This document shows, in pieces, positions 25,314 to 33,356 of a stretch of DNA of 64,000 bases (positions within the stretch are counted from its first letter, which is position 1; each line of letters opens with the position of its first letter). The notes below the pieces were generated by a model. It was not told the DNA's origin. It saw only the letters and a list, made by a program, of their open reading frames with translations, and made no database searches. The position numbers and the translations under genes were made by a program. Source of the stretch: UBA2421 sp002343075 (GTDB taxonomy: Bacteria; Planctomycetota; Phycisphaerae; Tepidisphaerales; Tepidisphaeraceae). The stretch covers positions 1 through 64,000 of the forward strand of contig CALJLN010000025.1 in NCBI GenBank assembly GCA_937982565.1, given 5' to 3'.

Positions 25314-25745
25314 ATGAGTACGTATCTGCCCAAGCCGTTTGAAGTTCAGCGTCAATGGCACGTCGTCGACGCCACCGGAATGGTGCTCGGTCGGCTGGCT
25401 GCCAAGGTCGCCATGATTCTGCAGGGCAAGAACAAGCCGACGTACACCCCACACATCGATACTGGCGACTTCGTCATCATTATCAATGCTGAAAAGGTCA
25501 CCGTCACCGGCAAAAAGGCCGACCAGATCATCTACGATACCTACAGCAAACACCCCGGCGGTCGACGGGTTTATGCTTACAAGGACATGCTTGCGCTGCA
25601 CCCCGAGCGCGTGGTGCAGCTCGCGGTAAAGCGCATGCTGCCCAAGAACCGAATCGGCAAGGATTTTCTCACCAAACTGAAGATCTACAAAGGTGCCCAG
25701 CACGACCACGCGGCCCAGCAGCCGAAGGAATTGAAGCTGGCATAA
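25314..25745 (+). CDS. rplM: 50S ribosomal protein uL13
   Basis: 143 residues, the usual size. Family blocks: WHVVDATGMVLGRLAAKVAMILQGKNKPTYTPHIDTGDFVIIINAEKV, YDTYSKHPGGRRVYAYKDM, ERVVQLAVKRMLPKNRIGKDFLTKLKIYKG. uL13 is an early-assembling 50S protein. The standard rplM-rpsI pairing is kept, with an unusually long 136-base gap to rpsI. Confidence 0.96.
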   Translation: MSTYLPKPFEVQRQWHVVDATGMVLGRLAAKVAMILQGKNKPTYTPHIDTGDFVIIINAEKVTVTGKKADQIIYDTYSKHPGGRRVYAYKDMLALHPERVVQLAVKRMLPKNRIGKDFLTKLKIYKGAQHDHAAQQPKELKLA

Positions 25746-25785
25746 CACCAGTCTCTGTTTAGTCAGGTTAGTTGATCAGATAAAT

Positions 25786-25842
25786 CGTCAGAGGCTCGTG
25801 GCCAGCGGGCTGAGTTAATCATCACCCAATGATCCTCTGACG
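25786..25842 (+). other. hairpin in the rplM-rpsI intergenic leader
   Basis: CGTCAGAGG (25786-25794) pairs with CCTCTGACG (25834-25842), 40 bases before the rpsI start. No T-run follows. It could be a processing site or a protein-binding leader element. Confidence 0.4.
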
Positions 25843-25881
25843 ACCAACACCGCCGGCCACGGACGCAAAAGGAATCTCGCC

Positions 25882-26307
25882 ATGAGCGAAGCAGCTACCG
25901 CAACGGAACCAAAAGCCAAAGTCGCATACACCTGGGGCGTCGGCAGGCGCAAATCGGCCGTCGCACGGGTGCGCATCGCCGTCGGGTCGGGCAAGATCGA
26001 GGTGAACGGCAAATCGATCAACGACTACTTCACCACTGAAACCGACCGCAAGCGGATTTTTGGCCCGCTGGAAGTCACCAACACCGGCGGGAAGATGGAT
26101 ATCTTCGTCGGTGCCAACGGCGGCGGGCTGACCGGTCAGGCCGGCGCGCTGGTGCTGGGCCTGGCCCGTGCGCTGGCCAAGTATGACAACACACTGGAAG
26201 CCGCCCTCCGCCATGCAGGCTTCCTCACCCGCGACAGCCGCATGAAGGAACGCAAGAAGTACGGCCAACGCGGCGCACGCCGCAAGTTCCAGTTCAGCAA
26301 GCGGTAA
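25882..26307 (+). CDS. rpsI: 30S ribosomal protein uS9
   Basis: 141 residues. Core: TWGVGRRKSAVARVRIAVGSGKIEVNGKSINDYF, GGGLTGQAGALVLGLARALAKYD, and the C-terminal DSRMKERKKYGQRGARRKFQFSKR whose final Lys-Arg reaches the P-site tRNA. A short Ala/Lys-rich N-terminal extension precedes it. It is the second gene of the rplM operon, ended by the terminator at 26381. Confidence 0.96.
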   Translation: MSEAATATEPKAKVAYTWGVGRRKSAVARVRIAVGSGKIEVNGKSINDYFTTETDRKRIFGPLEVTNTGGKMDIFVGANGGGLTGQAGALVLGLARALAKYDNTLEAALRHAGFLTRDSRMKERKKYGQRGARRKFQFSKR

Positions 26308-26380
26308 GCGTTTTCGCTGTCGACGTGGTGCCCCCTTGTCGATGGCCCGTTCGCGTTGCCGCAACCATATTCTCATCAGA

Positions 26381-26408
26381 ACCGAGCCTGACGGCTCGGT
26401 TTTCTTTT
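26381..26408 (+). terminator. Rho-independent terminator after rpsI
   Basis: ACCGAGCC (26381-26388), loop TGAC, GGCTCGGT (26393-26400), then TTTCTTTT. It is 73 bases after the rpsI stop. Confidence 0.88.
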
Positions 26409-26423
26409 GCCGGCCAGGCGAAC

Positions 26424-26443
26424 TTATGCTAATAATAGCATAA
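26424..26443. promoter_or_regulatory. palindromic operator upstream of the toxin-antitoxin pair
   Basis: TTATGCTA-ATAA-TAGCATAA is a perfect 8-bp palindrome ending one base before the GTG of the toxin gene. Its position is where HigA- or XRE-type antitoxins bind to repress their own operon. Confidence 0.6.
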
Positions 26444-26444
26444 C

Positions 26445-26834
26445 GTGGCGCAGCCAGCGATCAGGCCTTTGGTGTGGATCGGTTCGTCTCGCGACGACCT
26501 GTGCAGTATGTCGGATGAGATTCGGGATGAAATCGGCTTTGGCCTGTTTTACGCCCAGCAGGGACTTCGCCCGCCTTCATGCAAGGTGTTGCGTGGTTTC
26601 GGTGGTTCCAGCGTGATTGAGATCATCGCGGATGATTCCGAGGGGACTTATCGAGCAGTTTACACCGTTCGCTTTGCACATGCGGTCTACGTTTTGCATG
26701 TGTTTCAGAAAAAGTCGAAGCGAGGGATCGAAACGCCTAAAAAAGAGATTGATCTAATTACAAGGCGACTCCGAGCAGCCGAACAACATTACCGAGAAAA
26801 TGAAGATGCGTTCCGAAAAATCCAAACTCCGTAA
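26445..26834 (+). CDS. HigB/Gp49-like toxin of a type II toxin-antitoxin system
   Basis: 129 residues starting at GTG 26445. Family pattern of phage-derived Gp49-like/HigB (PF05973): RPLVWIGSSRDDL, DEIRDEIGFGLFYAQQG, PSCKVLRGFGGSSVIEIIADDSEGTYRAVYTVRF, AVYVLHVFQKKSKRGIETPKKEIDLI. These are RelE-fold ribosome-dependent mRNA interferases. The toxin precedes the antitoxin, as in higBA order, and overlaps it by 35 bases. The palindrome just before the start suggests autoregulation. It sits on the chromosome between rpsI and argJ. Confidence 0.88.
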   Translation: MAQPAIRPLVWIGSSRDDLCSMSDEIRDEIGFGLFYAQQGLRPPSCKVLRGFGGSSVIEIIADDSEGTYRAVYTVRFAHAVYVLHVFQKKSKRGIETPKKEIDLITRRLRAAEQHYRENEDAFRKIQTP

Positions 26835-27171
26835 CCCATCCGTGAACAAGCACAATCGAGTTCATGTCGGGAGTGGAAACGTGTTTCAAGATTTAATGCA
26901 TCCGCACCCAGAAACGGCTCTCATCAAGGCGAAACTAGCCCAGCAGATTCGTGATTTAATCATCGCCACCAACCTGACGCAGGCGGTCGTCGCCCGGCGG
27001 CTCGACGTAGATCAGCCAAAGGTCTCCAATCTATTGCGCGGCCGATTGAACGATTTCTCATTAGAGCGTCTTTTTCGTTTCTTGAATTTGCTCGGCCAGA
27101 ATATCGACATACGCCTCTCTCCCTCGCCAGACGACACTGGGCGCGTCCGCATGTACCGCAAAGCAGGATGA
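26800..27171 (+). CDS. XRE-family antitoxin (HigA-like)
   Basis: Up to 123 residues; ATG 26800 or 26806 may start. The helix-turn-helix core is LAQQIRDLIIATNLTQAVVARRLDVDQPKVSNLLRGRLNDFSLERLFRFLNLLGQNIDI, a standard XRE/DUF XRE_2-type antitoxin domain. It should bind the toxin and repress the operon through the palindrome at 26424. The overlap with the toxin gene ensures coupled synthesis. The basic N-terminal 30 residues are not part of the fold and may be an artefact of the early start. Confidence 0.85.
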   Translation: MKMRSEKSKLRNPSVNKHNRVHVGSGNVFQDLMHPHPETALIKAKLAQQIRDLIIATNLTQAVVARRLDVDQPKVSNLLRGRLNDFSLERLFRFLNLLGQNIDIRLSPSPDDTGRVRMYRKAG

Positions 27172-27227
27172 CCGGTTCAAATCAAGCGAGCTAGTCAAGA
27201 TCGAGCGTTTCTTCTACGCTTCCGTTC

Positions 27228-28436
27228 ATGAAAGCACTCCACTTCCTTTCACCCAGGGGTTTTCGCGCCGGCGGGGTTTACTCCGGGATTAAATCGCGGC
27301 GGGTTAACGATGTGGGTGTGCTTGCCTGCGACGCGCCCACCCCCGCGGTAGCGGCGTTTACTACCAACAAGGTGTTTGCCGCCCCGATCGCGGTCGGGCG
27401 CAAGCACATTGCCGGCGGAAAACTATGTGGGCTGGTGATTAACTCCGGCAACGCCAATGCCTGCACCGGACAGCAGGGTTTGAACGATGCACAGGAAATG
27501 TGCCGCATCGCCGGCGCGGCACTGCGGTGTCCGCCGGCACGCGTGCTGCCGGGAAGTACGGGCATCATCGGTCACACGCTCCCGATGGAGAAGCTTCGCC
27601 GGGGGATTGTGGAAGCGGCGATGAACCTCGGCACAACCAGCGAGCACTCGACAGCCTTTAACGACGCGATTCTCACCACCGACACACGCAGAAAGTTCGC
27701 CGCGGCGCAACTGAAGCTTGGCGGCAAGGTGGTGACGATCACCGGCATCTGTAAAGGCGCCGGGATGATCGGCCCGCGGCTGGCGCTGCCGCAGGCGACG
27801 ATGCTGGCCTATCTGCTGACCGACGCAAGCATCTCTTCCGCCCAGTTGCGGCGAGTTTTCATGCCAGCGGTGAACAAGAGCTTCAACGCCGTCACCATCG
27901 ATGATCACATGAGCACCAATGACACGGCGGTGCTGCTGGCATCGGGCGCGTCGGGGGTGAAGGTCGGATCGTCGTCGGAAGTCAGGCGATTTTCAGACGC
28001 GCTGACGGAGGTATGCCAAAGCCTCGCCGAGCAGATCGCTGCCGACGGCGAAGGGGCGACCAAGACCGTCCGCATCGATGTCATCCGAGGCAAGACCGAT
28101 CGCGCTGCCGAGACGATCGCGCGGGCAATTGCCAACAGTCCACTTGTAAAATGCGCGATGCACGGGAACGACCCCAACTGGGGCCGCATCGTCAGCGCCG
28201 CGGGCATGTGCGGGGTGCCGTTCGACCCCGACCGCGCCACGCTTTCGCTGCAAGGCGTCGAGGTTTTTCGCAAAGGCCGCCCGGCTGCGTTCGATCCGGA
28301 GACGGTCAGCGAGCTGCTGGGCGCGAAGCAAGTCATCGTCAGACTCGATTGCGGCAGCGGCAAGTCATCGCACACGCTCTGGACGTGTGATATGAGCGAG
28401 GAGTATGTCTCGATCAACGCGGATTATCACACCTGA
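27228..28436 (+). CDS. argJ: bifunctional ornithine acetyltransferase / N-acetylglutamate synthase
   Basis: 402 residues, normal for ArgJ of the arginine cyclic pathway, which moves the acetyl group from N-acetylornithine to glutamate. Blocks: PAVAAFTTNKVFAAPIAVGRKH, LVINSGNANACTGQQG, GSTGIIGHTLPMEKL, ITGICKGAGMIGP, and QATMLAYLLTDA, where the Thr of ATML is the autocleavage nucleophile that splits the precursor into two chains. NSFNAVTIDDHMSTNDT-like sequence (NKSFNAVTIDDHMSTNDTAVLLASG) follows. It is monocistronic; no other arg genes are near. Confidence 0.95.
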   Translation: MKALHFLSPRGFRAGGVYSGIKSRRVNDVGVLACDAPTPAVAAFTTNKVFAAPIAVGRKHIAGGKLCGLVINSGNANACTGQQGLNDAQEMCRIAGAALRCPPARVLPGSTGIIGHTLPMEKLRRGIVEAAMNLGTTSEHSTAFNDAILTTDTRRKFAAAQLKLGGKVVTITGICKGAGMIGPRLALPQATMLAYLLTDASISSAQLRRVFMPAVNKSFNAVTIDDHMSTNDTAVLLASGASGVKVGSSSEVRRFSDALTEVCQSLAEQIAADGEGATKTVRIDVIRGKTDRAAETIARAIANSPLVKCAMHGNDPNWGRIVSAAGMCGVPFDPDRATLSLQGVEVFRKGRPAAFDPETVSELLGAKQVIVRLDCGSGKSSHTLWTCDMSEEYVSINADYHT

Positions 28437-28503
28437 TTTGTATTCCGCGCGGCCCATGCCTGGCAATCCAGGCAAGCCGGAACATTGGCCGGCCGCCCGG
28501 CGA

Positions 28504-28998
28504 TCAATCGGCAGGACTGGGCCGGGTGCGCATGGCTTCAAGAAGGGTCTGCGAGTCGAGAACCTGCATGAAGGGCAGCAGATTTTTCTGTGTCTCAACA
28601 ACGTACCCCTCGAGTTGCCGCCGGACGATGGTTTGTAACTCTTCGACCTGCCACGGCTTGGCGATGTAGTGGTTAAGACTGGCTTCGTTGATCGCTCGAA
28701 TCGTCTCCATATGCCCGGCCTGCGCGGTTACAAGCACCTTGCGAGTCGCGGCATAGTGCGGCTGGCGTTGCAGTTCGATAAGGAACTGCACACCGGTGAT
28801 TCCGGGAAGGATGTGATCGGCCAGAACCAGCGCAACATGATCGTGACGCGACTGTGCCGCAGCGACAACCCGCCGGGCCTCATCGACTGATTCTGTTGCT
28901 TCTATGCTGAACGGACCTTCAAAGGGCCGAAGATCGCGCACCAGCGCGTCAAGCACATCGCGTTCATCTTCAACGCAAAGGATGATGAGTTTGCTCAT
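28504..28998 (-). CDS. response regulator with receiver domain
   Basis: 164 residues. Receiver domain: acidic pair in LCVEDERDVLDAL, phospho-acceptor Asp in LVLADHILPGITG, Thr in VLVTAQAG and Lys in YIAKPW. The C-terminal 40 residues (EELQTIVRRQLEGYVVETQKNLLPFMQVLDSQTLLEAMRT) hold no DNA-binding domain, so output is by protein contact or it is a phosphate shuttle. It starts 4 bases after the histidine kinase stop and is the last gene of the transporter-kinase-regulator operon. Confidence 0.9.
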   Translation of the reverse strand: MSKLIILCVEDERDVLDALVRDLRPFEGPFSIEATESVDEARRVVAAAQSRHDHVALVLADHILPGITGVQFLIELQRQPHYAATRKVLVTAQAGHMETIRAINEASLNHYIAKPWQVEELQTIVRRQLEGYVVETQKNLLPFMQVLDSQTLLEAMRTRPSPAD

Positions 28999-29002
28999 AT
29001 CA

Positions 29003-30532
29003 CTACACTCCCGCCGGGCGCGCTTCGGTTAAGCCACGGCCTGATTCTTCAATCGCACGTTTTGCGCTCTCAGTGAGGCGCGTGGGCAAAGTGACGGTAA
29101 AGGTCGTCTCGCCCGGCCTGGACTGCGCTTCGATCTGCCCCTCATGCCGCAGCACAATCTGGCGGGCGATCATCAGCCCCATCCCCAGCCCGAAACTGCT
29201 GACGCTGTGCTTGGTGGTGAAGTTCAGATCAAAAATCCGGCTGAGGTGTTCGGGCTTGATTCCCGATCCCGAATCGGTGATTCGCACGCGCACGCGATCC
29301 ACCGCGGGCGCATCGGTCTCCACCTGCAGCCGCCCGGTGCCCGCCATGGCTTCCATCGCATTAGAAATGACGTTGGTCCATACCTGGCTGAGCTGGCCTG
29401 GCTCGGCCTCAATCATTGGCAACTCCGCATATCGGCGATTGAGTTCCACCGTCCGGGTCGCGCTGCCAAACAGCAGCAGCGTGTCATCGACGGTCTTATT
29501 GACGCTCACTTCCACCACGCGACCGTGTTGCGCGTGCGAGTAGCCGCGCAACGTGCCGACGATTCGACTCACGCGGTCCGATGCGGTCTGCAGATTCCGC
29601 AAAAACGCACCCAGTTGATAACCCGACTCCAGTTTCTTCAGCAGAGGCTCGCGCTCGCCGGGAGTGATGTTGGTAAACCATCGCTCATATTCGGCCGCGG
29701 TCGTCACGCCGATCGCCACCAGCCGGCGGGCCAGCGACTCGTCGCCCAGCGCCGTGGCAAGCTGCGCCTGGTGCTTCCGAAGTTGTTCCGTCGGCAGCGG
29801 TTGCGAAGTGATTGCGCTGGTGATCATCGCGAGCAGCGGCGCATGATCTGGCTGTTGCCCGATCAGCCCGGTGACATCTTCCAGCACAAAATCTGCCGTC
29901 CTGCGAATGACCGAGATCGGGTTGTTCAGCTCGTGGGCAATCCCCGCCACAAGTTGCCCGATCGTTGCCATGCGCCCCGTTTCCACCAGGCGCAGCTGCG
30001 CCGCCGCCAACTGGTTGACGGCTGCGGTCAGGCGGTCTTGTTCGCTCTGGAGTTTGCTGTTAAGCCCTTGAACCGCAGCCTGCAATTCGACGATATGCCT
30101 CACCCGCACCCCGAGCGACCGAAGCAACTGCTGCGTGTAAAGTCGAGAAAGCCCCGGATCGGCCGCCAGCAGCGCGTCTAGCGCGGCCCAGGGAAGGTGG
30201 ATCGCCTCGACATTTGTCACCGCACGGCAGGAGAAATAGGCACTCCCGCGGGCCACCAGCGACAGCAAACCAATGATCCGCCCGGAAGCGTGCTCGTCGA
30301 GTATGACTTCCTCATCTCCGGCATGCCGGGTGAGGCAAATCTCACCGTTCAAAATCAACCAGAGTCCGTCGGCGGGTTGATCTTCAGTCAGCAGCGTTGT
30401 ACCCGCGGGCAAATGTCGCCGCGGGGGATGTCCGGCAGCGCGGTCGAGCGATTCGATGAAGTGGCGCTCCTGCGCCACATCATCGGCGACGGCGGCGGAG
30501 GCTAAACGAGGTTCACTCGACGTAAGCGACAT
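29003..30532 (-). CDS. hybrid-sensor histidine kinase with cyclic-nucleotide-binding-like domain
   Basis: 509 residues. Residues about 35-150 form a cNMP/Crp-type sensor domain (LPAGTTLLTEDQPADGLWLILNGEICLTRH, GRIIGLLSLV). A coiled coil leads to the HisKA box GQLVAGIAHELNNPISVIRRTADFV with the phospho-acceptor His. An unusual insert (residues about 270-330) follows, then the ATPase boxes: N (VWTNVISNAMEAMAG), G1 (ITDSGSGI), F/G2 (SVSSFGLGMGLMIA). No membrane segment, so it is cytosolic. It lies 10 bases after the transporter gene, suggesting that it senses transport or a related signal. Confidence 0.88.
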   Translation of the reverse strand: MSLTSSEPRLASAAVADDVAQERHFIESLDRAAGHPPRRHLPAGTTLLTEDQPADGLWLILNGEICLTRHAGDEEVILDEHASGRIIGLLSLVARGSAYFSCRAVTNVEAIHLPWAALDALLAADPGLSRLYTQQLLRSLGVRVRHIVELQAAVQGLNSKLQSEQDRLTAAVNQLAAAQLRLVETGRMATIGQLVAGIAHELNNPISVIRRTADFVLEDVTGLIGQQPDHAPLLAMITSAITSQPLPTEQLRKHQAQLATALGDESLARRLVAIGVTTAAEYERWFTNITPGEREPLLKKLESGYQLGAFLRNLQTASDRVSRIVGTLRGYSHAQHGRVVEVSVNKTVDDTLLLFGSATRTVELNRRYAELPMIEAEPGQLSQVWTNVISNAMEAMAGTGRLQVETDAPAVDRVRVRITDSGSGIKPEHLSRIFDLNFTTKHSVSSFGLGMGLMIARQIVLRHEGQIEAQSRPGETTFTVTLPTRLTESAKRAIEESGRGLTEARPAGV

Positions 30533-30542
30533 TTCAACCGAC

Positions 30543-31970
30543 CTACTTGGGCAGCACACCCACCGCCTGCCAGACCCACGGGCCGAGCCACACAAACAAT
30601 CCCCAGCTTACCACGCCGAAGATTGCACCGACCACTGCCATATCCTTCACCCGCACCTGCCCGGTTGCAAAGGCAATCGCATTCGGCGGCGTGCTGATGG
30701 GCAACGCCATCGCCAATGACGTGCCAATCGCGATGAACACCCCCGCTTCAACCGGGCTCACCTTCACCACACCGCTCATCGCCAGGCTGATGCCGATTGG
30801 CGCGATCAGGTTGCAGGTCGCACTGTTGCTTAAGAAAGTGCTCATCAGGAGCGCCGTCATCGTCAGCACTGCCACCAGCACAAAAGGCCCCATTTTTCCC
30901 CAGGGAAACAAGCTGATAAACCAGCGGTCCATCCCCGTTGCAGCGATGCCAGTGCCCAGCGCAATCCCCCCCGCCACCAGCCAGAGCACATGCCACTCCA
31001 GCTTCTGAATATCATCCACCCCAAAGACGCCCGTACAGGTCAACACCACAACCGGAACGAACCCGACGATGTTGGAGTTGATGCCGTGCAGATTCTCCGT
31101 CATCCACAGCAGCACCGTCACGCCGAATGTTACATAGAAAATGATCGCCTTGGGCCGACGGTCAAAGGTTGAAGCCATGTTCAGCTCAATGCGCTCGCTC
31201 ACCGGCTTGAACAAGCCAATCAGCAGGCAGTATGCCAGTGCCAGAAACACTAGCACAAACGGCATCGCGCCGAGCATCCACTGTCCGAACGTAATTGGCG
31301 TTCCGCCTAACGACTTGGAGAGCGCCCCCAGAGCGATGGCGTTGGGCGGCGTGCCGATTGGCGTACCGATTCCGCCAATATTGGCCGCGATGGGAATTGA
31401 TAGCGCCAGCGCCGTTCGAAAGCGATCTTCCTTCGGAAGTTGGGCGATGACCGGCATGACGACAGCCATAAAGGTGGCCGTGGTCGCCGTGTTGCTCATA
31501 AACATGCTGAAGACCGCGGTGATGAGCATCAGCCCGAGCAGGATCATCGCCGGCCGATTGCCAAAGGGCTTGAGGATCACGCGTGCCAGGTTTCGATCGA
31601 GCCGAAACTTGGTTGCACCATCGGCGAGGAAGAACCCGCCAAGAAACAGGATGATGACGGGATCGGCCAGTGCCGAGAACAACAAAGGATACTTCACCGC
31701 TGTTTCGCCCGCGATCGGGCTGAACAGTCCCCGGTCGCTGATCATCAGAACTTCAAGCAGAATAATCAGCACCGAAGTCGCATGCAGCGGCACAACCTCG
31801 GCCACCCAAAGCGCCACCGCGAGCAGAAAAATCGCCAGCATTCGGTTGCCCGATGGAGACAGATCGGCCACCGGAGCTACGAACGGAAACGCAAACCCCA
31901 CCAACCCGAGCACTAATCCTGCCCACTGCCCCCAACTTAGTCTTCCACTGCCCGTCGCACTGTGAGGCAT
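30543..31970 (-). CDS. SLC13/DASS-family sodium-anion symporter
   Basis: 475 residues with about 11-12 hydrophobic segments. Family marks are MSNTATTATFMAVVMPV and the repeat NSATCNLIAPIGISLAM (the Ser-Asn-Thr substrate/Na motif in each half), and ANIGGIGTPIGTPPNAIALG matched by TSLAMALPISTPPNAIAFATG in the second half. It should import dicarboxylates, sulphate or similar anions with Na+. It is the first gene of an operon with a kinase and a response regulator, which is uncommon for this family. Confidence 0.9.
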   Translation of the reverse strand: MPHSATGSGRLSWGQWAGLVLGLVGFAFPFVAPVADLSPSGNRMLAIFLLAVALWVAEVVPLHATSVLIILLEVLMISDRGLFSPIAGETAVKYPLLFSALADPVIILFLGGFFLADGATKFRLDRNLARVILKPFGNRPAMILLGLMLITAVFSMFMSNTATTATFMAVVMPVIAQLPKEDRFRTALALSIPIAANIGGIGTPIGTPPNAIALGALSKSLGGTPITFGQWMLGAMPFVLVFLALAYCLLIGLFKPVSERIELNMASTFDRRPKAIIFYVTFGVTVLLWMTENLHGINSNIVGFVPVVVLTCTGVFGVDDIQKLEWHVLWLVAGGIALGTGIAATGMDRWFISLFPWGKMGPFVLVAVLTMTALLMSTFLSNSATCNLIAPIGISLAMSGVVKVSPVEAGVFIAIGTSLAMALPISTPPNAIAFATGQVRVKDMAVVGAIFGVVSWGLFVWLGPWVWQAVGVLPK

Positions 31971-32011
31971 GACAACCCTTTCGGGAGAACCACAATAAAA
32001 TACCAAAAAGT

Positions 32012-32040
32012 CTTTTATTCGGATTCGTCTCAGTCTGCAA
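32012..32040 (-). promoter_or_regulatory. candidate promoter of the transporter-kinase-regulator operon
   Basis: On the minus strand TTGCAG (32040-32035) and TAAAAG (32017-32012) are 17 bases apart, 42 bases upstream of the transporter start. Consensus similarity only. Confidence 0.35.
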
Positions 32041-32132
32041 GTGTGACAGATCGTCGCCGTGCTGTAAACAGATGTATAATCAGAACTTATAGAGCAATGA
32101 GGTGCGGCAAAGTGGGGCAGATTGCTGCCGTT

Positions 32133-33083
32133 TCATCGCGTTGCCACTGCCAGCAACAAGGCCGGGCCTTTCACGTTGCTCTCCGGGGGCAGACGGGTGA
32201 TCTCATTCGAGGTAAAGCCGGCGGCGGTGAGCAATTCTCGCATCGTCTCTACCTCAAAGCCGAGGGAAACCTGCCCGAGTTGCCGCCTGAAGTCGTCTCG
32301 GTCGTGCGGCAGCAGATCAACAATCACCGCCCGCCCGCCGGGCTTGAGAATGCGGTGCATCTCTTTCAACGCGCCCGCCACGTCCGTCAGGTACGTCAGC
32401 ACCAGCATGCACATCACGCCGGTGCAGGCTCCATCATCGATCGGAAGAGCCGTCAACTCGCCTCGACGCACATCCACATTGGCAAACGCCTCCAGCCGCT
32501 TCTTTGCTGATTTGAGCATGGCTGGCGAGTTATCGATCGCTATGACCTGCCTGACAAACGCCGCCACCACCTCGCTCATCGCCCCGCTGCCGCAGCCGAG
32601 GTCAGCTATGACCGAATCGCCTGGTAATAACGCAAGCAGCGCGCGGGTGGTGAAGGTGTTTCCATATAGCTCACCGCGAATCCGATCCCATTCTGCGGCC
32701 ACGCCTGCGAAAAATGCCTGCCCATCCGACTGCTTCTTCGCCAGAAGCGCATCCAGCCGAATCTGATCCTGCCCCGCCGCTGGCCACGATTCGGTTTGGT
32801 CGCGCGTGACCTGCCAGAGCTTTCTCGCCGGGCTGGGCAGTTCCTCAAGAATCATTCGGTATAGATGCGTAGTCCCCTGCCGGCGCGATTTCGCCCAGGA
32901 TTGTTCGAGAAGCACCTTTAAGTGGCGGCTGACCGTGCTCTGGGGCAATTGGATGACGTCGCAAAGTTCACTGACGCCCAACTCATGCCGTTCGAGCAGG
33001 CGTAAGATACGCAGCCGGGCCGGGTCGGCGAGGCACTCCATCCAGGCCAAAAGCTGATCGGGATTGCCGGACCGTGTATGCAT
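32133..33083 (-). CDS. ArsR-family regulator fused to a SAM-dependent methyltransferase
   Basis: 316 residues from the ATG at 33083; the longer frame upstream is not protein-like. Residues 8-95 are an ArsR winged helix (LLAWMECLADPARLRILRLLERHELGVSELCDVIQLPQSTVSRHLKVLLE). Residues about 135-310 are a class I methyltransferase with motif I IADLGCGSGAMSEVV, AIDNSPAMLKSAKK, and HRILKPGGRAVIVDLLPHDR. Such fusions are known in several phyla and have been linked to control of methionine/SAM metabolism. Residues for metal sensing (Cys pairs) are absent. It is divergent from the reductase gene. Confidence 0.88.
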   Translation of the reverse strand: MHTRSGNPDQLLAWMECLADPARLRILRLLERHELGVSELCDVIQLPQSTVSRHLKVLLEQSWAKSRRQGTTHLYRMILEELPSPARKLWQVTRDQTESWPAAGQDQIRLDALLAKKQSDGQAFFAGVAAEWDRIRGELYGNTFTTRALLALLPGDSVIADLGCGSGAMSEVVAAFVRQVIAIDNSPAMLKSAKKRLEAFANVDVRRGELTALPIDDGACTGVMCMLVLTYLTDVAGALKEMHRILKPGGRAVIVDLLPHDRDDFRRQLGQVSLGFEVETMRELLTAAGFTSNEITRLPPESNVKGPALLLAVATR

Positions 33084-33187
33084 TCGTCTATCCGGATCAT
33101 CGGATGTTCGCCGATGCCGGTCAAGCCGAACCCCTGGAAAGTCGATGCGATCATTGGCCGCAACACCGAACTTTTGGCCCGCTGATT

Positions 33188-33205
33188 GCATATCAATGCA
33201 TATGC
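33188..33205. promoter_or_regulatory. inverted repeat in the divergent region, possible ArsR-type operator
   Basis: GCATAT-CAATGC-ATATGC lies between the ArsR-fusion gene and the divergent reductase gene. Position and symmetry fit a regulator site; there is no further evidence. Confidence 0.3.
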
Positions 33206-33356
33206 GGTGCTTTTCTCGGCCTTACCGTCGAGATGGTGCGCAGAAATCAGGCGGTTGAGGCTGCGATTCGGTGATACGAATCGGCTTTTGACGTGTCTGA
33301 GTCGAAGTCACAGCGAGATTGTGGACCGTGTGCAGAAACAGGGAGGAACCAGACGC

